Source: Acanthornis magna (Eukaryota > Chordata > Aves > Passeriformes > Acanthizidae). Taken from it: a stretch of DNA of 64,000 nucleotides. The notes under the pieces are model-generated. The model saw only the letters and a program-made list of their open reading frames with translations. It ran no database searches and was not told the DNA's origin. Shown here one piece after another: positions 23,330 to 32,884 of the stretch. The stretch covers positions 4,092,001-4,156,000 of the forward strand of contig JAWUZG010000135.1 of NCBI GenBank assembly GCA_036785705.1, read 5' to 3'. A program made the translations under genes and the position numbers. The stretch's first letter is position 1. Every line of letters begins with the position of its first letter.

Positions 23330-23475
23330 CCAATCCACCCCTCCACCTAATGGACCTTTACTGGATGATACTGACCCAGACTGTGGACTCCATCACTACA
23401 GCCTGCACCTGGATCTGCATGGCAGAAGCTGCAGGTACCTGTGTGGAACATTCAATGGCCACTTCTGCAGAAAAG
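23330..23475 (+). CDS. Candidate internal exon B of an unidentified gene
   Basis: Acceptor TTTTTTTTCAAG precedes it and donor AAAAG/GTAAAG follows. The 146-nt segment is open in the frame required by exon A. It encodes one completed Val, then 48 codons beginning QSTPPPNGPLLDDTDPDCGL, followed by a His/Cys-rich stretch with CRYLCG and a terminal HFCRK. It ends one base into a codon. The Cys/His spacing might suggest a compact fold or metal site, but no known motif is matched. A second frame is also open through the same segment (from about 23305), so coding is not proven by openness alone. Phase agreement with A and C is the main support. Confidence 0.4.
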
Positions 23476-23954
23476 GTAAAGTTGATGGAACAATAATGTC
23501 TGCTTTAGAAATGATCCCTGCTGCTGTGTCTTCTTATATCCAGTGTCTCTGTTTTAAGGGGAGAAACTGAAATGGAATTTTAAGAGTAAGTGATCTCTCT
23601 GTTTGTTGTGTGGCTTCTTTATATCTGCATGGCAATTTGTGCGGTGTGCTCAGCCTGCTCTGTCACATTGACAGTGTCAGGCCTGGGACACAAATTTTGC
23701 AGATTGTCAGGGTCTTTTCTTTTGCTTCACTGCAGCATTAATAATGCAGTGGCACAGGTTTTGGTGCAGGTTGATGTTTCTTCCACTTGTATTTTATAAA
23801 GGAGAGACAATTTGTCCTCATACGTTTTGGAGGCTTGTTTCGGTAGAATTCTCCTCGAGTATACTTTGGGTGCACTGACAGATTAAATATATAAATATAT
23901 TTGTAGAAGTTACTGTGAACTTTAAGAACTTTAAGATGGATAGACCTCCAGCAT

Positions 23955-24300
23955 AGACCTCCATGGGCTGCAGGGGGACAGCCAGCCTCACCATGAGATG
24001 CAGGGGAATCTCTACTCCGGTGCCTCTTTTTTCACTGACTCGAGTGTCTGCAGGGCTGTTTCTCTCGTTCTTACGCCTTTGTCTGGCTGCAATTGTGCAG
24101 GTTTTTTTACCCCCCTTCTTAAATCTGTTATCCCAGAGGCACTACCACCATTGCTGATGGGCTTGTCCTTGGCCAATGGTGGATTTTTGGAGCTGGCATT
24201 TGCAGTGTTCAACATAGGGGAAGCTTCTGGCAGCTTCTCACAGAAGCTGTCCTTGTAGCCCCTCTGCTATCAAAACCTGGTCACACAAACCCAACACAGT
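23955..24300 (+). mobile_element. Fragment of an abundant avian interspersed repeat, probably LTR-type
   Basis: The run from CATGGGCTGCAGGGGGACAG through the segment near 24120-24180 (ATCCCAGAGGCACTACCACC, then CTGATGGGCTTGTCCTTGGC) to CACACAAACCCAACACAG matches, from memory, a repeat seen many times in bird transcripts. There its translation (around EALPPLLMGLSLANGG) is often wrongly annotated as a protein. Here it sits in the putative intron between candidate exons B and C. The family name is uncertain; a retroviral LTR is my best guess. It is diverged and has internal deletions. The open frame across it should not be called a gene. Confidence 0.6.
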
Positions 24301-24367
24301 TACAAAGGCCTGCTGTGATTCTCTATCAGAATGAAGCATGTTAGGATCCTTGTCCTGAAAAATCCAG

Positions 24368-24570
24368 AGTGGCTCTACTCGCCTGACATGCCTTGCTCCA
24401 GGACAGTGAAACTTGTAAACGTGCATTGGAAACATGACAGCTGTGACACTGTTGTGTTTCTGCCCTGCGGTCTTCAGGTGTTTCAAGGAAAAAGTGATGC
24501 TTTCTTAGCCTGTTTGCTGGAGTTGTGTGGTACCAAGACACTGTCTTACTTCCATGCAGAGAGTTCTAGG
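24368..24570 (+). CDS. Candidate exon C of an unidentified gene
   Basis: This segment of 203 nt is open in the frame set by exons A and B. The split codon joins as G+AG (Glu) and is followed by WLYSPDMPCSRTVKLVNVHW, then a stretch with VVFLPCGLQVFQG. It ends with a strong donor AGG/GTAAGG at 24571, in phase 0. The acceptor at 24366-24367 (AAAATCCAG) is weak, with a poor pyrimidine tract. A better acceptor-like tract ends at 24477 (TGCGGTCTTCAG), but using it would break the frame with exon B. The amino acid pattern, with aromatic and beta-strand-like stretches, looks protein-like, but no family is recognised. Confidence 0.38.
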
Positions 24571-24915
24571 GTAAGGTCTTAAAATTGTTTTTCTGAGGTG
24601 TGGAGAGCAACTGAAGTTAAAGTACAGTGGATTGCTTGTACTTCAGGATTGCTTTCTTGTGTACGCTGGAAGTCTTTATTCTCAAAGAGAATTTTTATTA
24701 GCATGTCAGCTGTGGGTACTTCCTCTGTCCTTATTTTATTGTAGTTTGGCTGATTTTATCCAGATCTGTTAGGAAAACAAAGGTTTTCAACCTTTCCCTG
24801 TTGCTGTCAGGGAAACACTCCCCTGACTCCCTGTCAGGAGTGTTTTAAACCCATCACTGCCTTTGGCAGGAAGCTGAAGGTCTCACAGTTATAATGTTTG
24901 CGTGAGCTTCCTCAG
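24571..24915 (+). other. Putative last intron, containing a short imperfect hairpin
   Basis: AT-rich; it begins GTAAGG and ends GCTTCCTCAG. It contains an imperfect inverted repeat at 24813-24826 and 24834-24845 (AAACACTCCCCTGA against TCAGGAGTGTTT, two bases shorter). No further repeat was recognised. Confidence 0.35.
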
Positions 24916-25200
24916 CAGTATCACTGTTGGGATAGGTTGGTTGGGGAGTGCCAGTGCTGGAAAAGGCTGGAGTGTGGACTGCTTTTAGCACCAGAGATGT
25001 CAGTGAATCCATGTGAGAAAAGGCCTCAGAAGCCAGAAACCTACTGTCAACTTAGCAGGGAACGGCCTTGGGCTTTCCAGTGCTCTGGGAGGTGGGACAA
25101 ACCTCACAGATGGGACATGTCCTCCTTGTTCAGTCCAGACAATCTGCGTCGGAAAAATGACTTCATTCACACAAATCTTCCTCATGAAATAAAGATCTGA
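24916..25200 (+). CDS. Candidate terminal exon D of an unidentified gene
   Basis: After the acceptor GCTTCCTCAG the sequence is open for 94 codons in phase 0, matching the phase-0 donor of exon C, and ends with TGA at 25198-25200. The translation starts QYHCWDRLVGECQCWKRLEC, is rich in Trp, Cys, Arg and Lys, and ends NLPHEIKI. The stop lies inside the left arm of a near-perfect inverted repeat (25183-25245). An AATAAA occurs at 25344, and a run of 16 A follows at 25383. The Trp/Cys richness could also mean a translated non-coding sequence. No domain is recognised. Together the four candidate exons would give about 239 codons. Confidence 0.3.
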   Translation, partial: QYHCWDRLVGECQCWKRLECGLLLAPEMSVNPCEKRPQKPETYCQLSRERPWAFQCSGRWDKPHRWDMSSLFSPDNLRRKNDFIHTNLPHEIKI

Positions 25201-25245
25201 TGTAGTAAACCCAGTGACTGAACTGCATCAGAGCTTTATTTCATG
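25183..25245. repeat. Near-perfect 20-bp inverted repeat (hairpin)
   Basis: Left arm 25183-25202 (CATGAAATAAAGATCTGATG) pairs with right arm 25226-25245 (CATCAGAGCTTTATTTCATG) with a single mismatch, across a 23-base loop. The left arm contains an AATAAA and overlaps the stop codon of candidate exon D. Confidence 0.85.
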
Positions 25246-25343
25246 ATAGGGTGAGTCGTTATTGATGATGTGATGATTTTTATGTCATGATGTGTTACGA
25301 ATGGGTTTAAACACAGAAGAGCAAAGATAGCTAGATCTCTGTG

Positions 25344-25349
25344 AATAAA
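25344..25349 (+). terminator. Possible polyadenylation signal AATAAA
   Basis: AATAAA lies 144 bp beyond the stop of candidate exon D, with an A16 run 34 bp further on (25383-25398). The position fits a 3' UTR end, but the motif is common in AT-rich DNA and the A-run is genomic, so the support is weak. Confidence 0.3.
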
Positions 25350-25468
25350 ATGGATTGAACCCAGAAAGGTTTGAAATATAGCAAAAAAAAAAAAAAAAGG
25401 TTAAAACCAAACGAGGTTAGATGTTGCTGCCAAAAAATCGATATATTTTATGTAACAGTAAAAAAGGC

Positions 25469-25660
25469 AAAGAGAAAGAAGGAAAGAAGGAAGGAAAGAA
25501 AGAGAGAAAGAAAGAGGGAAAGAAAGAGAAGAAAGAGAAGAAAGAGAAGAAAGAGAAGAAAGAGAAGAAAGAGAAGAAAGAGAAGAAAGAGAAGAAAGAG
25601 AAGAAAGAGAGAGAGAGAGAGAAAGAAAGAAAGAAAAAGAGAGAAAGAAAGAAGGAAGAG
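25469..25660 (+). repeat. 192-bp uninterrupted polypurine tract with 9-bp tandem repeat
   Basis: Every base from 25469 to 25660 is A or G. The core 25523-25603 is nine exact copies of AAAGAGAAG, flanked by GAAA/GGAA-type and GA-type runs. Long mirror-symmetric purine tracts can form triplex (H-DNA). Lys/Arg-rich and Ser/Leu/Phe-rich open frames through it are artefacts of the repeat. Confidence 0.95.
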
Positions 25661-26929
25661 TAGGGCAGTTGGGCTCCTCTGTCTGCACAGCCTTGGACCA
25701 GAGGCTTTTTCACTACACACCCAAAACCTCTCTTCCCCCCACCCTTTGGTGTCAGGGTCTGTGCTGGCCTGGCAGCTGATAGCCCTGGGGCTATGGTCTG
25801 TACCCCAAAGGTGCTAAGCTTGACCCCTCTGTGAATGTGTTCTTTTCCTCCAGTCTGGAGTTTTTACTTTATCTTATCTCCATCAGCGCACAGTTCAGAG
25901 CTCCATTCAGGGTTTTGGTGGTTTGCTCTGCAGCTTTTCTGTACAATTCTGTACAGTTTTTTTGTACAGTTTTGCTACAATAGCCAAAAGTCCTTCATGA
26001 AGATGTTTAAGCCATAAATTATAACATTTCAGTCTCCGATGTGATTTGAAGCCACCATTGATTTAACTGGTGGTCTTGTCCTTTGCTATCCTGTAAGGGG
26101 AGTAACTTGTATCAGATATGATAGAGCATATGGTGTCCATTCCCTGCCTCACCTATCCTTGCTTGTCCCTTGTGCAGAGGGGCTGCATGATATTGGTTAT
26201 CCCCCCAAAAATAGAGCAAATGCTCTACACATCGCATTCCAGGCCTTTCATTGCCACTGAAGTCCAACAAAATTTTGGTATCTAGAGGTATGTGCTCTAA
26301 CCCAGAAAGCAGCACCAAAGCTGATTATTATTTGGTGAAATTTATTTATTTTTCTTCAGAAAATATTTAGTCTCAATGACTTTGTAAACAGCTTGCTGTT
26401 TGCATTTGGGGGATAAAAAGAAGAAGCGATCCTCAAGAGAGCAATATCAGATTATTTGTTAAGGAAAAAGCTTTAATACTTGTTAATTGCATGATTTAGA
26501 GTCTTCTGTCATTATCATAGTTGTTTAAAGACAAGTCTTTCCCTTTAAGTAGTGCAAACCCCCCCAATTTTTAAAAATCCATTCCTTAAAAAGCAAACAA
26601 AAAACCACCTTGCTTCTCCTGAGGGCAAGGCAATGCCACATCAAAAGAAGGTGGATAATGAGAGAACGTAGGATGTAATGTTGAAATTTGAAAAAACAAT
26701 CCAAAAAACGTTCCGCTGACCGAGCTATGTGTTGAGCCTGGAGACAGGAAGGCTCAGGGGCAATTTTATCACTGTGTAGAAATACCTAATTAGAGAGAAT
26801 GAAAATGGTGGAGCTATACTCTTCTCAGCAGTGCCCACTGATGGTACAGGAGGCAATGGGCAGAAATAAAAACCCCATGAAGTTCCATCCAAACAAAAGA
26901 AAAAGCTTTTTCTCTCTTAGGGTGATCAG
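25661..26929. other. Non-coding stretch, nothing recognised
   Basis: AT-rich sequence with only short open frames and no recognised repeat, apart from a repeated GTACA.TT.T motif near 25940-25975. Confidence 0.6.
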
Positions 26930-27050
26930 CTACTGGAAAAGGTTGTGTAAAGTCTCCATCTGTGGAGATACTCAAGACCTGATGGGGCACGGTCCTGGGC
27001 AGCCTGCCCTAGGCAGCCTGTCTGAGCAGGGGCAGAAGCTCTCTCCAGCC
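26930..27050 (+). mobile_element. CR1 LINE 3'-region fragment
   Basis: The phrases AGTCTCCATCTGTGGAGATA, then CACGGTCCTGGGCAGCCTGC and GTCTGAGCAGGGG, follow the well-known avian CR1 3' consensus (an end-of-ORF2/3' UTR segment that normally reads through to CCTTCCAACC). The terminal part is missing or diverged, so this is a truncated relic. Confidence 0.75.
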
Positions 27051-30000
27051 GTCATCAATGTTTTTGTGAATTGCATTGGAATTCACTGTGTGCAAAAGAT
27101 GCGAACTGTCCATACCATGTAGGGTGGGTAATTGCTTAGGAGGTAAGCAGCTGGTTTTCAGCACTGTTTCAGACTTTCTGAGGTGCAGGGACTTGCATGA
27201 AGTTAGGCTCTGAGCAAGTTTCCTTGCTACGAACTTCTGCATGTGGTACATGTCCCTGAATTCATACCAGAGTCCTCCCAGTGGAGGAGCATGTTGTGAT
27301 ACAGAGCATATTGCAGGCTCTGTACAATGTTGTCGAGGCCGGTTGGGCTCTCTAGAATGAGAAGCTCTGGTTTTCCATGGGTGTGCAGGTTGGTCTGAGC
27401 TTGGTCTTCCAAATATTATCATGCAGCTGAAAACAGAGATCTATGCTCAACAGATGGTCAGAGAGCACATCTTTGGGTTTTTTTTAACCCATACTTATAG
27501 ATTCCCCAAATAAGTATTTGGAAGGTTTGAGCTAAGGCCTGAATCAACTCATACCTTCCTTTCAATACAGATCATATGCTTAATTCTTAGAGAGCTTTAT
27601 AAGTAGTGGTTTCAGAGAAATTAGTAGTTCTGTACACATAAGCTTGTTGGCATCTTTTCCAATATAATTGTTGGTATTTTAATACGGTACTGCTTTGGAG
27701 TGGGACAGGACTAAACCACATCAAATACATGCTCTATTTGCCCAAATGAGTTTATTCCTGCAGCTTTTTTTTGGTTGTTTGTTTGTTAATTTTTTTCTTT
27801 TTCTTTTTTTCTTCTGATGAATAGCTAACTACTAGCAGACCAACATTCTTAGTAGAAGCTTATATCAACCTCAATTTTTGTCATTTTGGCTTTTAGTCAT
27901 CATAATGTTATCTTCTGCAGTTGTTTTAATGAAAACACAGCACATCCTGTCCAGACTTAAAAAAACATTCTCTCAATGAAAGATTTGGTGCAGAATGTTC
28001 TTTCTACAGATTTCTATCACTATTCATACTTCTAAACAAATATTTACCTTACAATGAGATTCATTCTGAGAGCTTCTAAACACATATTGTTTTTCAGGCA
28101 GAATCTAGTAAAGGAGAGAAATATAATTTCTAAGTGCTAAAATGCATACCAGCATATACAAACCAATAACCAGCCCAGTATGATCTGAAGAAATGACTTC
28201 CCCCTATACAGTGCATGTTCTTTAAAGAGAGCAACCACTGCTTTCTTGCTCATTGTAATTCACACTGCGTCCAGCACTACTGGAAAACTAATGAAAATGC
28301 TGGGAGTATAAGGCTTTATTTTACTGTTGAGAATTCTCAGTGGTTACAATATTATGTTGTGCCTAATTCTCCTGGTACCCCATTTTTTTAATGGTGATTG
28401 CTATTTTCAACCCAGTGATCCATTTCATGCATTAGCCCCCTAAGAGCTGGATGTACCATGTAGCACAAAGGAGCTTTCAGAGCAAAATGCTTTTACTGGA
28501 TAATTTGTAAACAGGAAAAATCTGCTCAATCAGTTAGAAATCTTATAAGCAGAGGCTCACTGGCATGGAAATCTGGGAAGCAGAGCCTTTTAAGTCCACC
28601 TCAAGGAAGATCAAAGTGAAAGAATAAAGGGAGGAGGTGCTGGTTTAATTTTTTCATCTGAGACTGCATGATATGAAGTGATGCAACTGTTGCCATAGTA
28701 AAGTTATATCGAATTGACTACAAGCCAGTCAACACCACTGTGTAATATTCCCCCCCACCCCCACAAGCAAAGCAGGATAAACACTTCTTGATTGATTTTG
28801 TTTTCCCCCTTATAATAAGAAATTATAGGAACTGATTTTAGAACTCTCTTAAAACTATAATTGCCAGCAGTGAAAAGTCAGCTAATATTTTTTGGATTGG
28901 GGCATACTGTTTCAGATACTGTTTCAGCTATAATTCATCTTTTTCTCAAAATTGTCATTCATGAAGCACCTTCAGTTGTCAACTGTGAGATAAAGGAGTC
29001 ATCTGCTCAGTTAACTGGGGGAGTATTAAAATATGGAAGATAATACCACTAGAATATTTTAAATGGTATCTATACACATCTGTTTAAGTTTTGGCAGAAT
29101 TTACTTTCATCCTTGCCTTGTTACTCAAGTGTAATTTATAATGCATCTGAAGAATTCCCTTATCTCCCTCTCTACTTCACCCAGCATATGCATACATGCA
29201 GGCATTGAGAGACCAGGAAATATCATGTCATGGCCTCTGTTACACAGTGTCTAATTTTACAGGATGTCTAGGAGGGTGTGGCAATAAAATGTGGTGGCTA
29301 TAAAATAAAAAATAACTTCTGGTTGTGTTAGTGTTCATATTTGCATGGTTCAGGAGTTCAGTTGAGATTATACAGTGGGGTCAATATCTGAAGTGTTGCT
29401 ACATTGTCAAAGCCATTAAAACATCAAACAAATTTGAATTCCTGTGACCAGAGCAGCCAGACACACAGAGGCTCATCGATATTAAGATCTATTTCTAACA
29501 GTGCCCTCCTGCTGTGTAGGAGGTGAGGGGCGACAGCCTTATTCAGAGGCCTTCTTTTACTTCAGAGGTTCTTAATTTCTTCTTGTTGCAGCACTTGAAA
29601 ACTTTGAGGAACACCTTAGGGGCCAGATGCTGCAGTGTGAGCCGGAACTTCCACCTCCACTTGAGAGTGTTGAGTGGCCCAGCTGACCTCCAGGTGCTGT
29701 TTTCTGTCAGCTGCTGTGCCTGTGCCATGTCTGCTGCTCTCCAGGGTTGTTTGAGAAGCACAGTGCATCTCTCGTGGCTCTCAATTGTGACTAATCTTGC
29801 TTCAGGCAACTGATACCCTCACTAATGCGATTTGCTCTTTCAACTCTTCCGGAGAGGCAGGTGTACTTTAAGGGACTTTATTTTATTTGAAAGGGCTTCA
29901 TGTGCTTATTTTGTGCTGTTGCTTTAGAGGGGGGAGGAGGCAAATTGGATAAGCATTTCTTTCCCACTGAGGGCAAGGGATGCTGATGTTGCTCATAAAC

Positions 30001-32813
30001 TTGCTGAAGAACTATCTCCCTCATGGCTGTATGGCACAGACAGGCTTCTCCATCAATGCTGAAGGCTTGGCCATGGCAGGAGGGTTGACCATGGCCATTA
30101 TTTTGGAGAATAGGTGGTGCCCTCTATGCCTAAAACCTGTCTTTGTTTGTCCCAAATATCCAGGTTGAAAATAGATGAGTGATTAACTTTTTTAAAATGA
30201 AAACTGCAGCAATCTCCTTCCTACATCATTAGCTGTCTGAGAAATCACAGGTGTTCTCTATTTTTGCAGTGAAGTTATGCAGGTGTTAAACTTGCCTGGT
30301 TTTGTGATAGAGCTAAGTATCCTAAATCAGCAACAAGCTGAACTCCCTGCTTGCAATTGGCCCCAAGACTTTGAATTTGATTGGATACTTTAAAGGGAGC
30401 AGGCTTTAAGAACAGCTTTCTTGTGTTAGAAGCTTAGAATCCACTTAAAAGATGAGAAACAAGAAATAAAAGCAATAAAAATATTATTTGAAGGGAGCCT
30501 GGGAGAAGTGGAACAGCTGTAGATACTTGTGGCCCATCCCATCGTTCAGAGAGTGCAGTGTGACACAGCAACAGCGAAGCCCTAGAAAATTAAATGCTGC
30601 TCATTGATGTGCACAGGAAAGTGCAGATTTGAAAATTTCACAAATAAGCAGTGGACATCCTTATCCTTGGCAAACTGGGAAGCAAAAGCTCAGGGGTATA
30701 GAGAGAAATGAGAACAGGCCAGAGAGCACTTGGTGGTGAAAGAGCCTTTGTGAGTGGAGAGAACAGGAGAAACCAAAGTGAGCCCAAAAAGTCAGGTGGC
30801 CTGGTCACAGTGATGCAGCTAGGATCCCCCACAGCATCATGTGGAAATGGATAGGAGTGAGGAACAACCTCATTTGTAAAAGGTAAGACTTATTCTTGCA
30901 GCCTGTTGTAGCTAAAAAAGTTTTTTTATTGTTTAAGTCTGCACACACACAGAGATAAGTTTCTGCTGTGAAAGTGTATGAATATGCTTGAAAAATTGGT
31001 CAACCTGAGTGTTTGCTGTTTCATTTCATTTAAAACAAATGTCTAGTAAATAACTTTTCCTTATTTTTTCTTTACCTCTTTATTAGAGACAGCTCTGGTT
31101 AGGTGTGGTTTATTAGCTGTGGTTTATTAGCTGTGGTTATTCAGATGTCCCCTTTCTTCGCTAGCTGATGTTTTTCTGCATTCTCTGAAAGCATGTCAGA
31201 GTGCTGCAGCGTTCAATTGCTTTTGACAAGGAATGTTGATTCTCCTTATGTCCTCCACCCTCATATAAAAATAAGGCTTTGGTAGTCAGCAGTGTCCCCG
31301 GGGAGGCCTTGTTCTGCAAAATATAGAAGAGATTGAGGTGACTGGTAAGGGGGTGGTGTGGTACCATCTTCATTCTGCTGCCATGTTATCTACTGAAGAG
31401 CTTTCTTATTAAGGCATTGGCCTGATATGTTTATGCTAGTGAGGTAGGAATTAGACAAACTGTTGTTGAAGAAGCATCTGTCAGCTGAGTTGCACTGACT
31501 TATCACTATTGATTAGCCAGTGCTTATCGTTATGTCTATCGACTGCTTTTGTGGTCTGGCATTTTTAAGGGATTGTTTTCTTTTATGGCATCCTCTGGCT
31601 GTTACCAGTAAGACAAAGCCTCCTGTATTTCAAATGAGCTCACTCATTCTTTTTCATTGTATTTTCTATTACAACCATTATCTTAGATCATGTAGATGTA
31701 ATAGAAACAATGTTTATAGGAAACAGTTCAATCTCTATGAAAAGGAAACCTTTCTAGATTCTACGCTATGAGAAAGAAAGATTGTTGTTCTTTTAAGGAG
31801 ATAAAATGGGAAAAAAATAACAGGCCACAAATAAAGCATGTGTTACAGAAAGAGCACCATATCTCGTACTTCTTTAAGGCAAAATTTGGCCCCTTAATTT
31901 ACATAATAAGAATGTAACCAGAGTAGCACCACCAACATCAATGTTACGCTGGGCTGACTCTGGATCAGAACTGCACACAAAAATTTAGCCTTCTTGTGAG
32001 CAAGTGGTGAAGGTAATGTGGAATATGCGTATTATTGGTGGGCTCTGTTTGTCTTGATGGTTGAGATTATATTTTCAAGATTATGGAGGGCCTTTGTGTA
32101 AAGAGCCTACTGCCCCTCTCCTGCCAAGGATTTTCTCTGCTCCTTTTCCTAGTATTTTGCTAACTTTTACAAAGGCGGAATACATGGAGTTGACATTTTC
32201 ACCACTAAACCTTAGTGGATTCAATGCTCATATTCTAGCCTTGTGTTTGGAGGAAAAAACCCAAAAACTTTAAAAAAAAAAAAAAAGTTAGATGTCTCTT
32301 TCCTGATTATTGATGAGAGCTGTATTTTGGGTGATAAAATACAGAAGAGATGCAAAGGTTGCTTCATCAGAAAAAAACAGCAGGAGCAAGTCTCTTGAGG
32401 ATTGCCCCCCTCTGTAGCTGTTGCAGAGAAAGCAGACCTTGATAAACCCTGTGCACAGGTCAGAGCTTTCTCCAAGCCTGAGAATTACTAATGGGAATCC
32501 ATTTTTCCCTCTAGAGATAGCCAAAGGAGGAATGGGCTGACTGGCTATTAAATGAATGTGGCTTTAAATGTAGACAGGCATTTAAAGCCTTCTGCCATAC
32601 AAATTAGAATTTCTGCTTACGGAATCACATTTTCATGGAATATTTTTCATATGAAAATGCGGTTAGCCTAAACCCTCCACTTTCAGACAGTGTTTAGAAA
32701 GAAGTGTTATGCTCCTAGAAAGGAAAAGAAATGCTGTTCTTTTCATTATGCACTTTAACTTTTCAGTGTCTTTATGCATTCACTTTTATTTATTATTGCA
32801 GGTGAAAATGATG

Positions 32814-32815
<2 letters not shown>
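27051..32815. other. Gene-poor stretch, nothing firmly recognised
   Basis: AT-rich DNA. A 138-codon minus-strand open frame (27009-27422) partly overlaps the CR1 relic and shows no known domain. Overlapping open frames on both strands at 29523-29813 also show none. A small tandem repeat lies at 31096-31140. Short T-rich tracts occur near 27765-27810. I support no gene here. Confidence 0.55.
31096..31140 (+). repeat. Short tandem repeat, about three copies of a 14-bp unit
   Basis: GGTTTATTAGCTGT-like units follow one another, the last one degenerate. Confidence 0.7.
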
Positions 32816-32859
<44 letters not shown>

Positions 32860-32884
32860 GTTGGGGTTTTTTTTTTTTTTTTTT
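32816..32884 (+). repeat. Long poly-T tract (T43, GGTTGGGG, T18)
   Basis: An uninterrupted run of 43 T is followed by eight bases of G/T and a further 18 T. On the minus strand this is a poly-A that could be the tail of a retroposed sequence lying to its right, but I recognise no element there. Homopolymer length is also prone to sequencing error. Confidence 0.95.

Noticed and set aside
25371..25817. Lys/Arg-rich and Ser/Leu/Phe-rich open frames over the purine tract
   Set aside because: These are direct translations of a simple repeat.
27009..27422. 138-codon minus-strand open frame
   Set aside because: It partly overlaps a CR1 relic, has no recognisable domain, and another minus frame is open in the same place.
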